Source: Humulus lupulus
Taxonomy: Eukaryota; Streptophyta; Magnoliopsida; Rosales; Cannabaceae
Assembly: GCF_963169125.1 (NCBI RefSeq)
Contig: NC_084795.1
Coordinates: forward strand, 94,980,911 to 95,044,910
DNA: 64,000 bases
Direction of reading: 5' to 3'
The translations under genes and the position numbers were made by a program. Under the pieces are notes generated by a model that was not told the origin of the DNA, did no database searches, and was given only the letters and a program-made list of their open reading frames with translations. Positions 1-11,350 of the stretch are shown here, one piece after another. How positions within the stretch are numbered: position 1 is the stretch's first letter; each line of letters starts with the position of its first letter.

Positions 1-615
1 CTGATTGTAGCCTGAGTACGCGTCCATAAAGGACATGAGCTCGTGCCCCGCCATGGCATCCACCAGCTGATCGATCCTTGGCAATGGAAAACAATCCTTG
101 GGGCAGGCCTTATTCAGGTCGGAGAAGTCAATGCAGGTCCGCCATTTCCCGTTGGGCTTTGGAACTAGCACGGGATTGGCGACCCAAATTGGAAATTTGG
201 CTTCACGGATAAAGCCACATTTTTTGAGTCGGGTCACTTCTTCTTCTAGGGCTTCAGCTCGGGTTGTTCCTAAACGTCTTTGCTTCTGAGACTTGGCAGG
301 AACGCTTTTATCCAGGTGAAGCGTGTGCATGATGACACTCGGGCTAATGCCTACCATGTCCTCGTGCGACCATGCGAATACATCTAAATTAACCCGCAGA
401 AACGTAATCAGCTCTGTCTTCCTCTTGCTACAGAGGTTTTTCCCGAGCTTGACCATCCGTGATGGATTTTGTGGATCAAGGTTCACCTCCTCGAGCTCCT
501 CAATAGCTTGGAGCTCGGACCTGTCTTCGCCTATCCGGGGGTCAATGTCCTCACTAAAGGCGAAACTTTCCCCTTTGGCGTTTTGAGGTTTTTCAATCTC
601 AGGAGTCGCCAAGGG
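1..615 (-). pseudogene. pol: Reverse transcriptase N-terminal part of element I
   Basis: The minus strand is open without a stop from the TAA at 616-618 to the window edge. It encodes an acidic linker (ELQAIEELEEVNLD), then FAWSHEDMVGI, then the RT fingers region with NPVLVPKPNGKWRTCIDF, LNKACPKDCFPLPRIDQLVD and FMDAYSGYNQ at the edge. These are the usual RT motifs of Tat/Athila-type gypsy polyproteins. The catalytic YxDD box would lie left of the window. It is in frame with the protease upstream and separated from it by one stop codon only. Confidence 0.88.
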
Positions 616-1326
616 TTACTGGGATTCCTCCTTACTCAGAATGGCCATAGCCAGCTGCCCAGTTTTAGATTTTCCCTTCATGGAAATGCTGTAGCATTCC
701 CTGGCAGCGAGCTGATCGCCCTTGATGGTGCAGATTCCTGTTGAAGTAGGGAATTTCATGGTGAGGTGTCTAATGGAAGTGACAGCCTCGAAAGCTATGA
801 GCATAGGTCGGCCCAAAATGGCGTTGTAGGCAGCGGAGCAGTCAATGACCACAAACTCAAGTAGTTTAGAGACTGTTCGAGACTCTTCTCCTAGGGTGAT
901 CACTAGCTCGATCGTCCCTATCGCTGTCGATCCTTCTCCCGAAAAACCATACAGCATCATGGAGGTTGCCTTTAGATCGGCGACAGCCAGACCCATCTTC
1001 TCTAAGGTGGATCGGAATAAAAGGTTCACCGAACTCCCGTTGTCTATCAGCACCCTCCTTACTTTCTGGTTAGCGAGCTGGACTGCTACAACCAAGGGAT
1101 CATTGTGAGGGAACTGGACATGGCCTGCGTCTTCCTTCGTAAAAGTGATCGGTTGTTTCTCTAATCGTTGCTGTTTTGACTGACGCTGCTCCGGGACAAA
1201 CTCCACTCCGTTGTGGGCTTTTAGTTCATTCACGTATCTCTTCTGGGCGCCTCTGCTCGTGCCAGCCATATGCGGACCTCCAGAGATGGTGGATATCTCT
1301 CCTCCGACCACGGGAGGAGGGACGTC
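616..1326 (-). pseudogene. pro: Aspartic protease region of element I
   Basis: About 230 residues. ISGGPHMAGTSRGAQKRY stands at the gag-protease border. FPHNDPLVVAVQLANQKV follows, with the active-site stretch VLIDNGSSVNLLF, where DNG replaces the usual DTG/DSG, as is common in this lineage. Next come IGTIELVITLG, VIDCSAAYNAILGRP and TSIRHLTMKFPT, the conserved C-terminal half of these retropepsins. The frame ends at TAA (616-618), where an uninterrupted copy would read on into RT. A TAG at 1327-1329 separates it from gag. Confidence 0.88.
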
Positions 1327-1329
1327 CTA

Positions 1330-2385
1330 ATCTATCCGAGTCCCGGGTTGACTGGTCGGGGCTTTCGGAGCAGGTCGACTTGCCGGAACCTTGTTCCGTG
1401 AGTATTGAGCCAAGGGGCCGGCTCAGATGAGAGTCTCTATTTCATCTTTGAGATGCCTGCAATCGTCGGTATTGTGTCCGACGTTGTTATGAAAACGGCA
1501 GAATTTGGAAGTATCTCTCTTTCCCTTGTGGTGTTTCAATGGTTCCGACCTCTTCCAGGGGACCCGAGTAGAGTTGGCCAGGAAAATACTTTCCCTTGAC
1601 TGAGTGAGTTTGGTATATGTCGTGAACACGGGCTTGAACTTGTCTATAGACTTATTCTTCTTTTGGCCGTGCTGATTGTTTTCGCCATTCCCCTTTCTTT
1701 TGCCTCCACTGGGCTGGTTGTTCTGTGTGACGTCTGGGGTCGCTACCACGACCTCCGTCCCCACTCCAGCGGGTTGCTCGGGAACCTGGCTGGTTCCCAC
1801 GGCTGGTTCCCCACTCCATTCTTGGGCCCTATTAAGGAATTCGTTGACCAAACTGACTCCCTTCTTTTGTATATCCTTCCAGAGATCTCCTCCAACAAGG
1901 ATTCCGGTTCTCATAGCCATGAGCTTGGAGCTTTCATCCGCGTCCCTAGCTCAGGCAGTGAAGTTCACGAATTTGCTCAGGTAGGCCTTCAGCGTCTCAC
2001 CGAGCTGCTGTGTCACATTGGCCAGGGAGTCAGCCTGAACACGGGCGGCCTGGGAGGCGCGGAATGCCCTTTTGAAGTCAGCTGAGAAGGTCTTCCAGGA
2101 GCTGATCGACTGTCTTTTACTTTGCTTGAACCACTGTCTGGCAGGTCCGGTCAGTGTGGAAGGGAAGATCAAGCATCTCAGCTCCGGGCCAATGTTATGG
2201 GCCATCATTAGGGTGTTGAACATCCCTAAATGGTCCGACGGATCTCCGTCCCCGTTGAACTTTGATAAGTGAGGCATACGGAAACCAGATGGGTATGCCG
2301 TCGCTGCTATGTTGGGGGCGAAGAGTTCCATCTCATCTCCCGAATCATATTCGTCTTTCTCCTTTTCTGACAGGAGTTTCCTCAT
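1330..2385 (-). pseudogene. gag: Gag core and zinc-knuckle-like region of element I
   Basis: The gag core (1954-2385) contains FNGDGDPSDHLGMFNTLM, the CLIFPSTLTGPARQWF signature and WKTFSADFKRAF, the retrotransposon gag domain. The next segment (1426-1950) has VPWKRSEPLKHHKGKRD and a CRFHNNVGHNTDDCRHLKDE box, the Tat-type zinc-binding motif. Both lie in the same frame as protease and RT. TGA codons at 1951-1953 and 1423-1425 interrupt it. Each sits where sibling elements have arginine, so CGA to TGA is the likely change. Confidence 0.87.
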
Positions 2386-2391
2386 CAGTTC

Positions 2392-3606
2392 CTACATCTG
2401 AGTTAGGCGCTCGAGGGTTTGGTCCTGAGATCCTTGGTTATTCCGGGGCTCTTCAACAGCTCCGGATCCATTGTACATATTAGGTGGGTTATTGCCCCTT
2501 CTATCTTGAGATAGGTTGTTTGGGGTATTCCCTCCATTACGTACCTCGGATCGGGCCCCCCTCGAGCGAGCCTGACTACCATCTCTAGCTCGATCCTCTC
2601 TGTGAGAGTTGAGGTGATCTCGAAGGTCGTCTCCCTGGGCGGTCCGGTGGCTTTGTGCCGAACTTAGTCGCTGACGTAGGTCTCCTCCAGAGAGATCACT
2701 CCGGCGACTGCCGGTCCAATGACTCCTGCTAGATAGGCTTGGAGTTCGTCTTTGGTGGTGAGGACCTGAGCTTTCTTCCGGCGCCCTGCCACGCCAGGAA
2801 GGTCCCGCTGATGGTGGGTTTCTCCTACTACGCCCGTAAGCTGGAATGTCTCGGACGGGCCGAGGAGGAGACAGATATCTGATCGGAGATGGAGGATGCC
2901 TGACTGGAGAAGCGATCCTGGTTCCGTCTGGACGTATCAAATATGGTGGGGGCCTTTCGGCCCTGCCAACTTGCTGGTCTCGCACCGGGCGATCTGGACG
3001 AGGTGCAGGACGGTCTTCGGGGACGGGCTGACGTCGTGGGCCCTCCCTGGATCTCCTCCGGGAATTTCCTCGAGCTCTCTTGGGCGTCCTCGAGGATGGT
3101 TGAGAGCTAGGAGTCGACGTCCTAACCGAACAGCTGTATTGCTGTTGTCCGGTCCCAGGCATTTCCCTGAGGTTTGCGTCTCGATGGTGCGATGAAGGGG
3201 TGGAGTTGGCTGTTGGAAGCCTATCTGAACGGCTACGCCTGGATCGATTACCCCGGCGAGACTTAGGAGCCTCACCTTGCCTCTCTCCAACGTTAACGTT
3301 GGTTGTGAGAGGGGGTAATTGGGTCAGGATATCCTGGATTTGCCGACTAGCAGTTGCTAACTGGCTCCTTAGCTGAGCGTTCTCCATCTCCACCGCAGTA
3401 TAATAACACGGGTTCGGATTAGGTGGCCGGGGCACCGAACTACCAGTATTGTCTTGGCCCGCTGGCTGCTTTCCTGGCCGCTGCTGGACTTCAGGAATTT
3501 GTTCCTCAGGGATGGCAGTATGATGAGCCTCCTGCCCACATGTTGTTCTGTCTCGTTTCCATGCCTGGATCGAGTAGTCACCATAGTTAGATGTTTGTAG
3601 CAGCAC
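2392..3606 (-). pseudogene. gag: Gag N-terminal Pro/Arg-rich region of element I
   Basis: A 404-codon open frame, extremely rich in Arg, Pro, Ser and Gln, ending at TAG 2392-2394, after which the gag core continues in the same frame. MENAQLRSQLATASRQIQDI looks like a short coiled coil; the rest is low-complexity and basic. The probable initiator is the ATG at 3584 (MVTTRSRHGNETEQ, a typical gypsy gag start). It lies in another frame, so a 1-base indel near 3535-3545 may have separated start and body. Starting at 3606 is therefore doubtful. Confidence 0.75.
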
Positions 3607-3620
3607 TAATCGAACTTTCT

Positions 3621-3638
3621 CTCAATGAAGGCACCAAA
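3621..3638 (-). other. Primer-binding site of element I
   Basis: Read on the minus strand this is TTTGGTGCCTTCATTGAG, four bases after the LTR end. Position and sequence match the class of Tat primer sites; Retand1 in this window has TTTGGCACCGTCTGTGGG at the same distance from its LTR. I do not name the cognate tRNA. Confidence 0.7.
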
Positions 3639-3642
3639 CTTT

Positions 3643-4403
3643 TGACGCGGTTCTTCGCCAACAGGTAATTAAGAGAAAGAGAGAAGAGGATTAGTGCCAA
3701 ATGTAGAACCGTAACAGATATAAGATCTTAGTAAATAAAATAGGTGACTCGAGACACGTTTTTAAGTGGTTCAAAGGTTAAAATCCTTCTACTCCACTAG
3801 TCAATATTATTGATATATTCTGGGTATTTGGTTACAAAGTATATCTCTCCAGAGACTATTGTTCCAACCCTTATCAACTCCCAGGGTCTCCATTTTTATA
3901 GGAGAAGGCACCTGGAAGTTGGTAAGCAGGTCATCCCGTGACCTTCTTATTTGTCATATCAACTCTGTGACATTCATGATTAATTCCTAAACCTGACACA
4001 TAAGTATGGTCAAATTGATAGATAAGGAGGTAATGGGCCGCACGGCCCAACCCAGCTGTGGGTATCTGAACACGCACGTTCCTGCAGCGTGTCCGAGAAG
4101 TCAGGGAGATATCGGACACGTGATGTCAGATATATGCACGTTTAGCTTGCGTGTGTTGACTTTACAAAGGGTCATGGCCTCCATATCCAGCTCGTACCAC
4201 GAGCTGTGCATCTGACCCGACCTTCGGCCTTTTGATTCCTTGCTCGTCTTGGGAGTCTTGGCGAGTCCTTGAGGATTCCTCGAGCTAAGGGGGTACGACC
4301 TCAAGACAGGATCTCTGACCTGTGGGATGTTTATGGACTAACCATGATTAGTCCGAAGCTCGGCCTGCTAATCAGCCCGTGGGAAAATCAGGGCGTACAA
4401 TCA
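3643..4403 (-). repeat. 5' LTR of element I
   Basis: On the minus strand it starts TGATTGTACGCCC (at 4403) and ends CGTCA (at 3643), next to the primer site, giving 761 bp. A TATA box (minus TATAAAAATGG) lies at about 3891-3901, some 500 bp into the LTR. The partner LTR and the second copy of any target duplication lie left of the window, so the ends rest on TG..CA and primer-site spacing only. Confidence 0.8.
3891..3901 (-). promoter_or_regulatory. TATA box of element I LTR
   Basis: The minus strand reads CTATAAAAATGG inside the LTR, upstream of the primer site and oriented with gag. A plausible RNA polymerase II start would lie roughly 30 bp lower. Confidence 0.6.
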
Positions 4404-5579
4404 CCCAAATAAAAATGTAAATGTAATCCTTCCTTTCCCACTATGCTTCACACGTCCACCCTCTTTCCTCTTCTTTATTTTTTTCTTCATTTTAATTAAC
4501 TAAAATAATTCTAAAATAATGAAATAAAAGTGTGTAGAAAATTCTATGCAAGTGCACCATGCAACCATGCACACACTTAATCCCCAAGGTGCATCACTAC
4601 CTACCATGCACCTTGGTGCATTCAACCAAAACTCAAATATTCATAAATTAAATTAATAAATAAAAAAAAATTAACAATTAAATTCAAACAATTTCTAACA
4701 ATCTGTTTAAACAAATAAATAAAATAATTTCCAACACTTAACAATTAAATAAAACAAAGCACAAAATTTAATAAATAATAATAAAAAAAGGTTGGTGCGC
4801 TACAGGTGGGACCTAGTTTGAATGGTTCAATTTGTATCAGTTACAATTTGATTATTTCTTATTTAATTTGGATTTTGATTTGATTGACCCGTGTATTAAA
4901 TAAATAAAACCTTACCCTAATCAGATTAGACCTAGACTATATATATATATATTCTAGGTTGTCTAACATAAGTTTTCGTAAGCTTGAAAAATACATTGAT
5001 ATTTTTTCTCAGTTTCTTAAAACCTTTTCCTTCTCAAAGTCTCTAGATGTCATGTGTTGAGTACATCTAGAAATAAAAATTTGTCATTTATCATTCTACG
5101 TGCCCACACACGCCCTAGTATATTGAGGATGGACTTGGAAAATTATGATGTAGATCTAACTATCAATCACATGGATTGGATGTTTGTTATTGATTACTAA
5201 AAGATAGCGATGACAATAGATAGGCTACAAGAGGTATTAGATTTTACTTGTATGTTTTGATTTAATGTATATACATGTGTATGTGATCATGGCTTAGTAT
5301 TGATGAGAAATACTTTTTTAAAACCTTCATTGGGCATTAGATGTGCTCTTTTCATACCAACAAGCCAAACTAGCACTTGTTGTGGTGTCCGAGCTAGTTG
5401 ACCATGCGTTTTCTTATTCCTTTTAAACTAGAGGTTTCAAGCCACAATTAGCGTATTCTCAAAACATTGTTTTTCTAAGATTTCAAATGCATATAGTAAC
5501 ATACCTTTAAAGGATATGTTCTCTTTCTGACATAAAGAAAAGGACAATCTAGATGCTTCCATATGTCTTGGGAGTAAGG
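4404..5579. other. AT-rich spacer with possible copia LTR remnant
   Basis: No credible gene. The first 400 bp are A/T-rich with a run of alternating TA at 4937-4952. The part from about 4970 to 5363 (GTGCCCACACACGCCCTAG, then GGCTACAAGAGGTATTAG, then TTCATTGGGCATTAGATG) looks like the 3' half of a copia LTR of the type whose 5' half begins at 5580. I recognise this from general familiarity and have not proved it. I see nothing identifiable in 5364-5579. Confidence 0.4.
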
Positions 5580-6822
5580 TGTTAGGGTTTGTGCCCTAAA
5601 AGCATGTGAAAAGACATTATTGATTTATATAAAAGTAAAATTTTATTATATTTGAGTGTTGTAATTATTTTTTGAATAATTTGTATAAATATCAGAAAAT
5701 TCCATATTTATTTATGAGAATATGATCTTGTATGCGAACGAGAGAATTAAGATCATATATAATGAATAAAATAGTCAACAACATATTAAAGTATGAAATC
5801 TTTAATAAATGGATGCTAGTACAGTTTACTAAGCATATGGGATGCAAGTAATTTAGATTTGGATTACTGATGTGGATAGACATCTTGGTCAATGTGATGT
5901 ATATAATAGTGATTATATATGATAGGATCGATTAATTATCTTTATAAACTTTTCATTTTCCATAAAGATTTAAGTCATATCTTAAATGATGATCATTTGT
6001 AGATCAGTCTAAATCCTGAGTAATCATGAACTCTTATTTATGTTTATTGGATCTTTTGATTCATTCGTTAATGTCTTTTAATAAAATGAGGTCAGTGACT
6101 TTTGTTTTGGAGATTCAATATCATGAATGGCTGGGAACATGATTTTACAATAATGGAATCATGCTTTCCTAATGGATCAAATATTGGTTCTCGTAAGTGT
6201 TAATTTTGGGACTAAATAGTTATTGAGCTCAAATCTATAATGTGATTATAGATTTATTATTTACTTGTGAATTAATGGTACTTAATGAACAAGAGGTGAT
6301 TAGAATGGTAAAATGGTAATTCTTGACTAGCTCTAATTAGTGACCCAATAAATGAAGGACATAGCTACATTTACTGATTACATCAATGGACTAAAAGAGA
6401 AAACTCTGTATATATAATTCTATAATTACTTGGAGTGCAATTTCATATATATAGTGGAGTAATAATGGAATTAATAAATAAGATTGTTGAATTAAAGAAT
6501 TTAATTAATAATCTAGTTTATTGGGGCTATGTATTATTCGTTCATGGTCCATGTATCGCCTCTGTCCTACATTGTCAAGGGTAAGGATGTCACAAGCAAG
6601 ATTAATAAAGAAAATTACTAAATTGTAAGTGAATTAGTTTTCGAGGGCAAAAAGATAGTTATGTGACAATTATGTGCAATTAATTAATTAACTAATTGAT
6701 TTTTATTTGAAAAATTTATATTAGTTAAAATAAATATTAATCAGTGTTTGAATTAATATTTGAGAGAGATAATTATTATCTTATTATAAGATAATTATTC
6801 AAACTGATAGATTTTAAGATAA
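5580..6822 (+). repeat. Copia-type LTR, first copy, truncated
   Basis: Begins TGTTAGGGTTTGTGCCCTAAA. Its first ~490 bp align throughout with the copy at 16067-16563 (shared GAGAATATGATCTTGTAT, CATATATAATGAATAAAATA and TTATTGGATCTTTTGATTCA). It then continues about 750 bp beyond the point where the other copy stops. No CA end or primer site follows; it gives way abruptly to a Tekay LTR near 6823. The AT-rich sequence holds no gene. Confidence 0.65.
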
Positions 6823-8756
6823 GGCACCCCCGAAGCTATCTAACTCATGGTCGGTCCAACTTCTCCTTGCCCTTACCTGCACCACATAGCACTCGTGAGC
6901 CAAGTCTCAGTAAGAAAACTTAAATAAACAGATATAGGTAATCAACAGATCATAAATAACATGCTTAGCAGTAATTACGATACCCAAGCAGGCATTCTAT
7001 TCATTTAAGTTACCATAGAGTCACCCGAGTGGATATCGCACTCCGTTCTTTCAAGCAGCTTCAGAGCTGGACAAGTGCATATCGCACTTCCAAAGTGGCC
7101 TAGCCCTAACAGCCAGCGTTCTGCACGCTAATGCTGACCACGACTTATAAGCCAAACTTTTCAATCAGATATAGACAAATATGCAATTCAAACACAACAT
7201 ATTCATTCACGTTTAAACAATTATTTTATAGCATGGTTAACCATGTTAAAATCCCAGGGCTCCAGTCCTACACTTAACCCATGTGCAGTTTTCTTACCTC
7301 GGGTCCTATGCAGAAGAACTAGTACGACCATGAGCATGATCCTTCCCTTAGCCTTGCGGTAAACCTAGTCACAACCTTAAACGGTACTCTAGTTAAGATC
7401 TAATTCCAAAAACAGACTCTGGGACCAATCTCGTGCTCTCGGAACCTCCAATTCCACCAAACGGGGCGGTGGAATCGTCCCTCGAGCCCCTAGGCCAATG
7501 CCCTAAAGACTAGAATATAAGTGTCCTGAAAATGGCTTGGCACTGCGGCGAGCTAAAGGGGACTCGAGGCCCGAACCTGGTTTAGCGCCGCAATGTTGTT
7601 CATCTGGAACCATGGAAAAGCAGCGCGAACCCAGATTCTGGGTTTCTTCCCTGTGACAAACCAAGCTCAAATCCCCAAAAGCTAAATCCAGACTCGACCC
7701 AAGGCTAAAAATAAGCCCCAAAATCACTACAACACACCTCAAGAAACATAAAAACACCAAAGACTTCACAGAAATCTAACTAGAACTCAAATAGGAGTTT
7801 AAGGGTTCTAAACCCACTCTTGCTCAAACCAAAAATTACACCACCATCACAAGCATTCCAGCTGCAACAAGACTTCCCTGACAATTGCTAGCAAGTTTCT
7901 AGGATCAAAATTCCTAGATAAACAACTTAGAACTCAAAAATCATAAAAAAATCAAACCAAAACCCAACCTTCATCAGAACATGAAGAACACTAAAGAAAA
8001 CTTAGATAATCCATACCTCAGTTGAAGAATTTCGTGATCTTAGCCTTTTGGATGCTCACTTAGCAGCTTCTAACATCAACAAATCCCACCTTCTCTCAAG
8101 AATTTCCTTAAGTTTGTTCTTTAGAGTGATAAAAAGTGAGAGTGAGAGGGGATGAATGTGAATTTGCTAGAGTGTTCAGCCCAAAGCCTCATCTTGACTT
8201 AGTCCTAAAGCCAAAAGACCTTTTTGCCCCTAAGCAAACTCATTCCCAAAACCAAACACAAGGGCATTTTAGTCTTTTGTTAAAATTATATGTAACCTCA
8301 AATTTCACCACAAATTCCCAATTAAATCCACTAAACCCGAATACTCACCAAATAAATTTCCATTTGCTAATAAACCAATACCCCTAAGCTCAACTCGAGT
8401 CGGGTATTTATCCCCGTTGTGACTTTTATGCTAAATTTCTCACTAGGATCGTCTCGTGCCGATTATCACAAATATATCAACATAATAATGTGGTCTCAAT
8501 CACATAGCACATAAAATTTATAAATAAACTCTCAATGGGTCAAATTACGAAAATGCATTTTCTAACAGAAATTTGTCCACAAGCATATTTAATACATATT
8601 AACATGCATCATCAGTCATATCACAATATTACTCATATAATTCATATAATCACTCATATAATAAAAAAGATCATAATTACACATAAGAATCCAATTATGC
8701 CCTCCCAGCACACTAATCAAGGCACTATGCCTTATTAGCAATTTTGGGACGTTACA
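6823..8756 (-). repeat. 3' LTR of Tekay A, 5'-truncated in plus coordinates
   Basis: Aligns over its length with 13726-15675: shared GAAGCT.TCTAACT, AGAGTCACCCGAG, CCTTCCCTTAGCC, CTTAGCCTTTTGGATG and the inner end GGGACGTTACA. The outer ~310 bp of the complete copy are absent at 6823, directly against the copia LTR. Spurious frames (for example 7503-7769 and 8136-8387) fall inside it. Confidence 0.85.
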
Positions 8757-8772
8757 ACTATCCCCTCCTTAT
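8757..8772 (-). other. Polypurine tract of Tekay A
   Basis: The minus strand reads ATAAGGAGGGGATAG immediately before the 3' LTR start (TTGTAACGTCCC), the expected place for the plus-strand primer of reverse transcription. Confidence 0.65.
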
Positions 8773-8814
8773 AGAAATTTCGCTCTCAAAATTTTACCTG
8801 ATTAGCTCGGGATA

Positions 8815-9250
8815 CTAATCTAGCATGTGTGACTCTAACTCATAGGTCGCTTCCTCGACCTTGTTGTTCCTCCATAATACCTTAACCAAAGATATAATCG
8901 TGTTCCTTAAGACCTTATCCTTTCTATCAAGGATCTGAACTGGTCGCTCCTCATAGGACAAATTTGTCTGTAGCTCCAGATCCTCATAACTCAATACAAG
9001 AGTTGCATCTAACACATATTTCTAAAGCATCGAAATATGAGACACATTATGAACCCCTGATAGAGACGGGGGTAAAGCCAACCTATAGGCTATCTGTCCA
9101 ATCCTCTCTAGGATCTCAAAAGGTCCCACAAGCCTAGGGCTAAGCTTGTCCTTTTTCCCAAATTGCTTCACTCCTCTCAAAGGTGAAACACGGAGGAAGA
9201 CATAGTCCCCAACCTGGAACTCTATATCTCTATGCTTGGGATCAGCGTAG
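8815..9250 (-). pseudogene. pol: Integrase C-terminus and chromodomain-like segment of Tekay A
   Basis: In the minus direction: a basic stretch with LSPRLVGPFEILERIGQ and YRLALPP (the GPY/F-type module of integrase), then LSYEERPVQILDRKDKVLRN and LVKVLWRNNKVEEATYELE. The last two are the typical chromodomain-like tail of Tekay/Del integrases, which in known elements targets heterochromatin. One or more stops separate the pieces; 8815-9015 is the longest uninterrupted part. It ends just before the polypurine tract. Confidence 0.82.
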
Positions 9251-10040
9251 CTCTTCTTTCTACTTTATGAAGTGAGCATCCAAGATCTAATCTTCTCAAT
9301 AGCCTCATTGGTCCTCTGAGCTGCTTCAGGGCCCACATATTTCCTCTCACCCATTTCATCCCAATTGATGGGCGACCTATATTTCCTACCATACAACATC
9401 TCATATGGAGCCACTCCAATAGTCGAATGATAGTTGTTGTTGTAGGAAAAATAAAAAAAAAGCCTAATACGTACTCCAGGACCCTTCAAAGTCCAAAACG
9501 CATGCTCGCAACATGTCTTTTAATATATGAATCGTTCTCTAAGATTGTCCATCTGTGTGAGGATGATGGGCTGTACTAAACTTAACTGAGTATCCATAGC
9601 CTTCTGTAGGCTTCCCCAAAACATGGAAGTAAAGGTGGGGTTATGATCTGACACAATAGACTTCGGAGCCCCATGGAGATGTAGAATCTCCCTGACATAC
9701 AACTCATCGTATTGATCTATTGTAAAATTTGTCCTCACAGGAAGAAAATGGGCCGACTTGGTATATTTGTTTACAATCAACCATACCGAGTCGTGTTGCC
9801 CCACCATTCTAGGCAAGCCCACCCCAAAATCCATAGTGATGTTTTCCCGATTCCACACCGAAATACCTAAAGGTTGTAACAACCCAGCAAACCTCTGGTG
9901 TCCAGCCTTCACTTGCTAACAGTTTAGGCACTTAGCCACATATTCAGTCACATCTTTCTTCATCACTAATCACCAATATAAAGATTTCAAATCATGATAC
10001 ATATTTGTGGTACATGGATGCAATGAATAAGGTGTATTAT
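9251..10040 (-). pseudogene. pol: Integrase core of Tekay A
   Basis: The zinc-binding end is degraded (HPCTTNMYHDL then CLNC). The catalytic core (9520-9912) reads WNRENITMDFGVGLPR, then VNKYTKSAHFLPV and LHGAPKSIVSDHNPTFTSMF, supplying two of the three acidic DDE positions. The third region is altered (MDNLRERF where siblings have TDGQSER). FFYFSYNNNYHSTIGVAPYE and YGRKYRSPINWDE follow at 9265-9489. Several frame changes show the enzyme is dead. Confidence 0.85.
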
Positions 10041-10099
10041 GTTATTCATCCAGAATCTCCCGTCTGATTGTAGAGTCCATTGGTACACAAATTCACTCT

Positions 10100-10760
10100 T
10101 TATACCTCAACAAACCTATCTCTAAAAAGTATAGTCCTTAGCCACTCCAGCCAGGACGTCCCCTCTGTGCCTCAACAAATGAGGCTCATTGAATTTGACC
10201 TTCCCTAATTCTCTCCAGAAGAGTAGATTGTAAGGTGATATTGGCTAACTAGCCCACCACAACCTCTATCCCTACTCTAGTCATATCCTTTGCCAACCCC
10301 TTTGATATCTACCTCAAACTGAATAACTGTCCAAGACCTTTCTGACTCAAGGCATCTACCACCACATTTGCTTTCCCTGGATGATAGAGGATTTCACAGT
10401 CATAATCATTTACCAACTCTAGCCAATGTCTCTGTCTCATATTTAGATCATTTTGAGTAAAGAATTACTTCAAAATCTTGTGGTCGGTGTAGATATCTCA
10501 CTTCACTCCATATAGATAGTGTTGCCACACCTTCAATGCAAATACCACCACTGCTATTTCTAGATCATGTGTAGGGTATCGTTGTTCATATTCCTATAAC
10601 TGTCGAAATGCATAAGCAATCGCCTTTCCAGCCTGCATAAGAACACAACCTAACCTCTGCCTCAATGCATCACAATATACCACAAACTTCTCCTAATATG
10701 CTGGGAGACTCAATACTAGAGCAGTGATCAATCGCCGCTTCAACACCTGGAAGTTGTTCT
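10100..10760 (-). pseudogene. pol: RNase H region of Tekay A
   Basis: Minus-strand fragments in shifting frames read like Ty3/gypsy RNase [46 protein letters not shown] and [19 protein letters not shown]. Stops are frequent. The DA, E and TDHK motifs are still recognisable. Confidence 0.75.
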
Positions 10761-11350
10761 CACATTTTTCTGACCATACAAATTTTAGATTCTTGCGTGT
10801 CAACTCTGTCAGTGGTGTAGCAATCTTTGAGAACCCTTCTACAAAACATCGATAATAACTTGACAATTAAGGAAACTTCTGATCTCTGAAGCACTCCTTG
10901 GCCTTGGCCAATCCCTAACTGCCTCATTCTTGGCCAGATCCACCTTAATCCTGTCTTTGCTAACAATACCAAGGAATGTCATATGAGGTAACCAGAACTC
11001 ACAATTCTTGAACTTAGCATACAACCTGTGCTCCTTCAATCTTTGTAATACAAATAAGAGATGTTGTTCATGCTCTGCGTCTAACAGAGAATAAACCAGG
11101 ATGTCGTCGATGAAGACTATAATATGTCTAAGTAGTCCTTGAATACTCTGTTCAACAGGTCCATAAAAGCTGTTGGGGCATTAGTCAATCCAAATGTAAT
11201 GACTAAAAACTCACAATGCCCATACCTCGTGCGAAAAGCCGTCTTTGGAATATCTTCCTCCTTGATCCTCACCTGGTGATAACCAGATTGAAGATCAATC
11301 TTCAAAAACATTATCCTACCATGTAACTGCCCAGAATCTTTGAGAACCAC
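10761..11350 (-). pseudogene. pol: Reverse transcriptase palm/thumb of Tekay A, fingers deleted
   Basis: 11117-11350 encodes [31 protein letters not shown] and [18 protein letters not shown]. After a frameshift near 11120 comes [10 protein letters not shown] with the intact catalytic FIDD, then LYAKFKNCEFW and FLGIVSKDRIKVD. The N-terminal part (normally more than 100 residues up to the LPRIDDLF motif) is absent. At about 11335 the protease linker [10 protein letters not shown] is joined straight to QLHGR..FLKIDL, so an internal deletion removed the fingers domain. Confidence 0.85.

Larger units (their letters stand above)
1..4403 (-). mobile_element. Ty3/gypsy element I, Tat/Retand-like, right part only
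   Basis: LTR retrotransposon read on the minus strand. Going from high to low coordinate the order is 5' LTR, primer-binding site, gag, protease, then the start of reverse transcriptase, which runs off the left window edge. Integrase and the 3' LTR must therefore lie outside. Gag (long variable N-terminus, then a core with PSTLTGPARQWF), the DNGSS protease active site and the CIDFSDLNKACPKD motif of RT place it in the Tat/Retand group. From about 3606 to 1 the whole polyprotein stays in a single reading frame, broken only by five stop codons, so this copy looks recently inactivated rather than ancient. The same group occurs twice more in the window (22112-31669 and 41477-52050), but with different LTRs. 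Confidence 0.9.

Noticed and set aside
4006..4304. Small frames on both strands inside the LTR of element I
   Set aside because: Within an LTR bounded by TG..CA and a primer site; no similarity to known proteins recognised.
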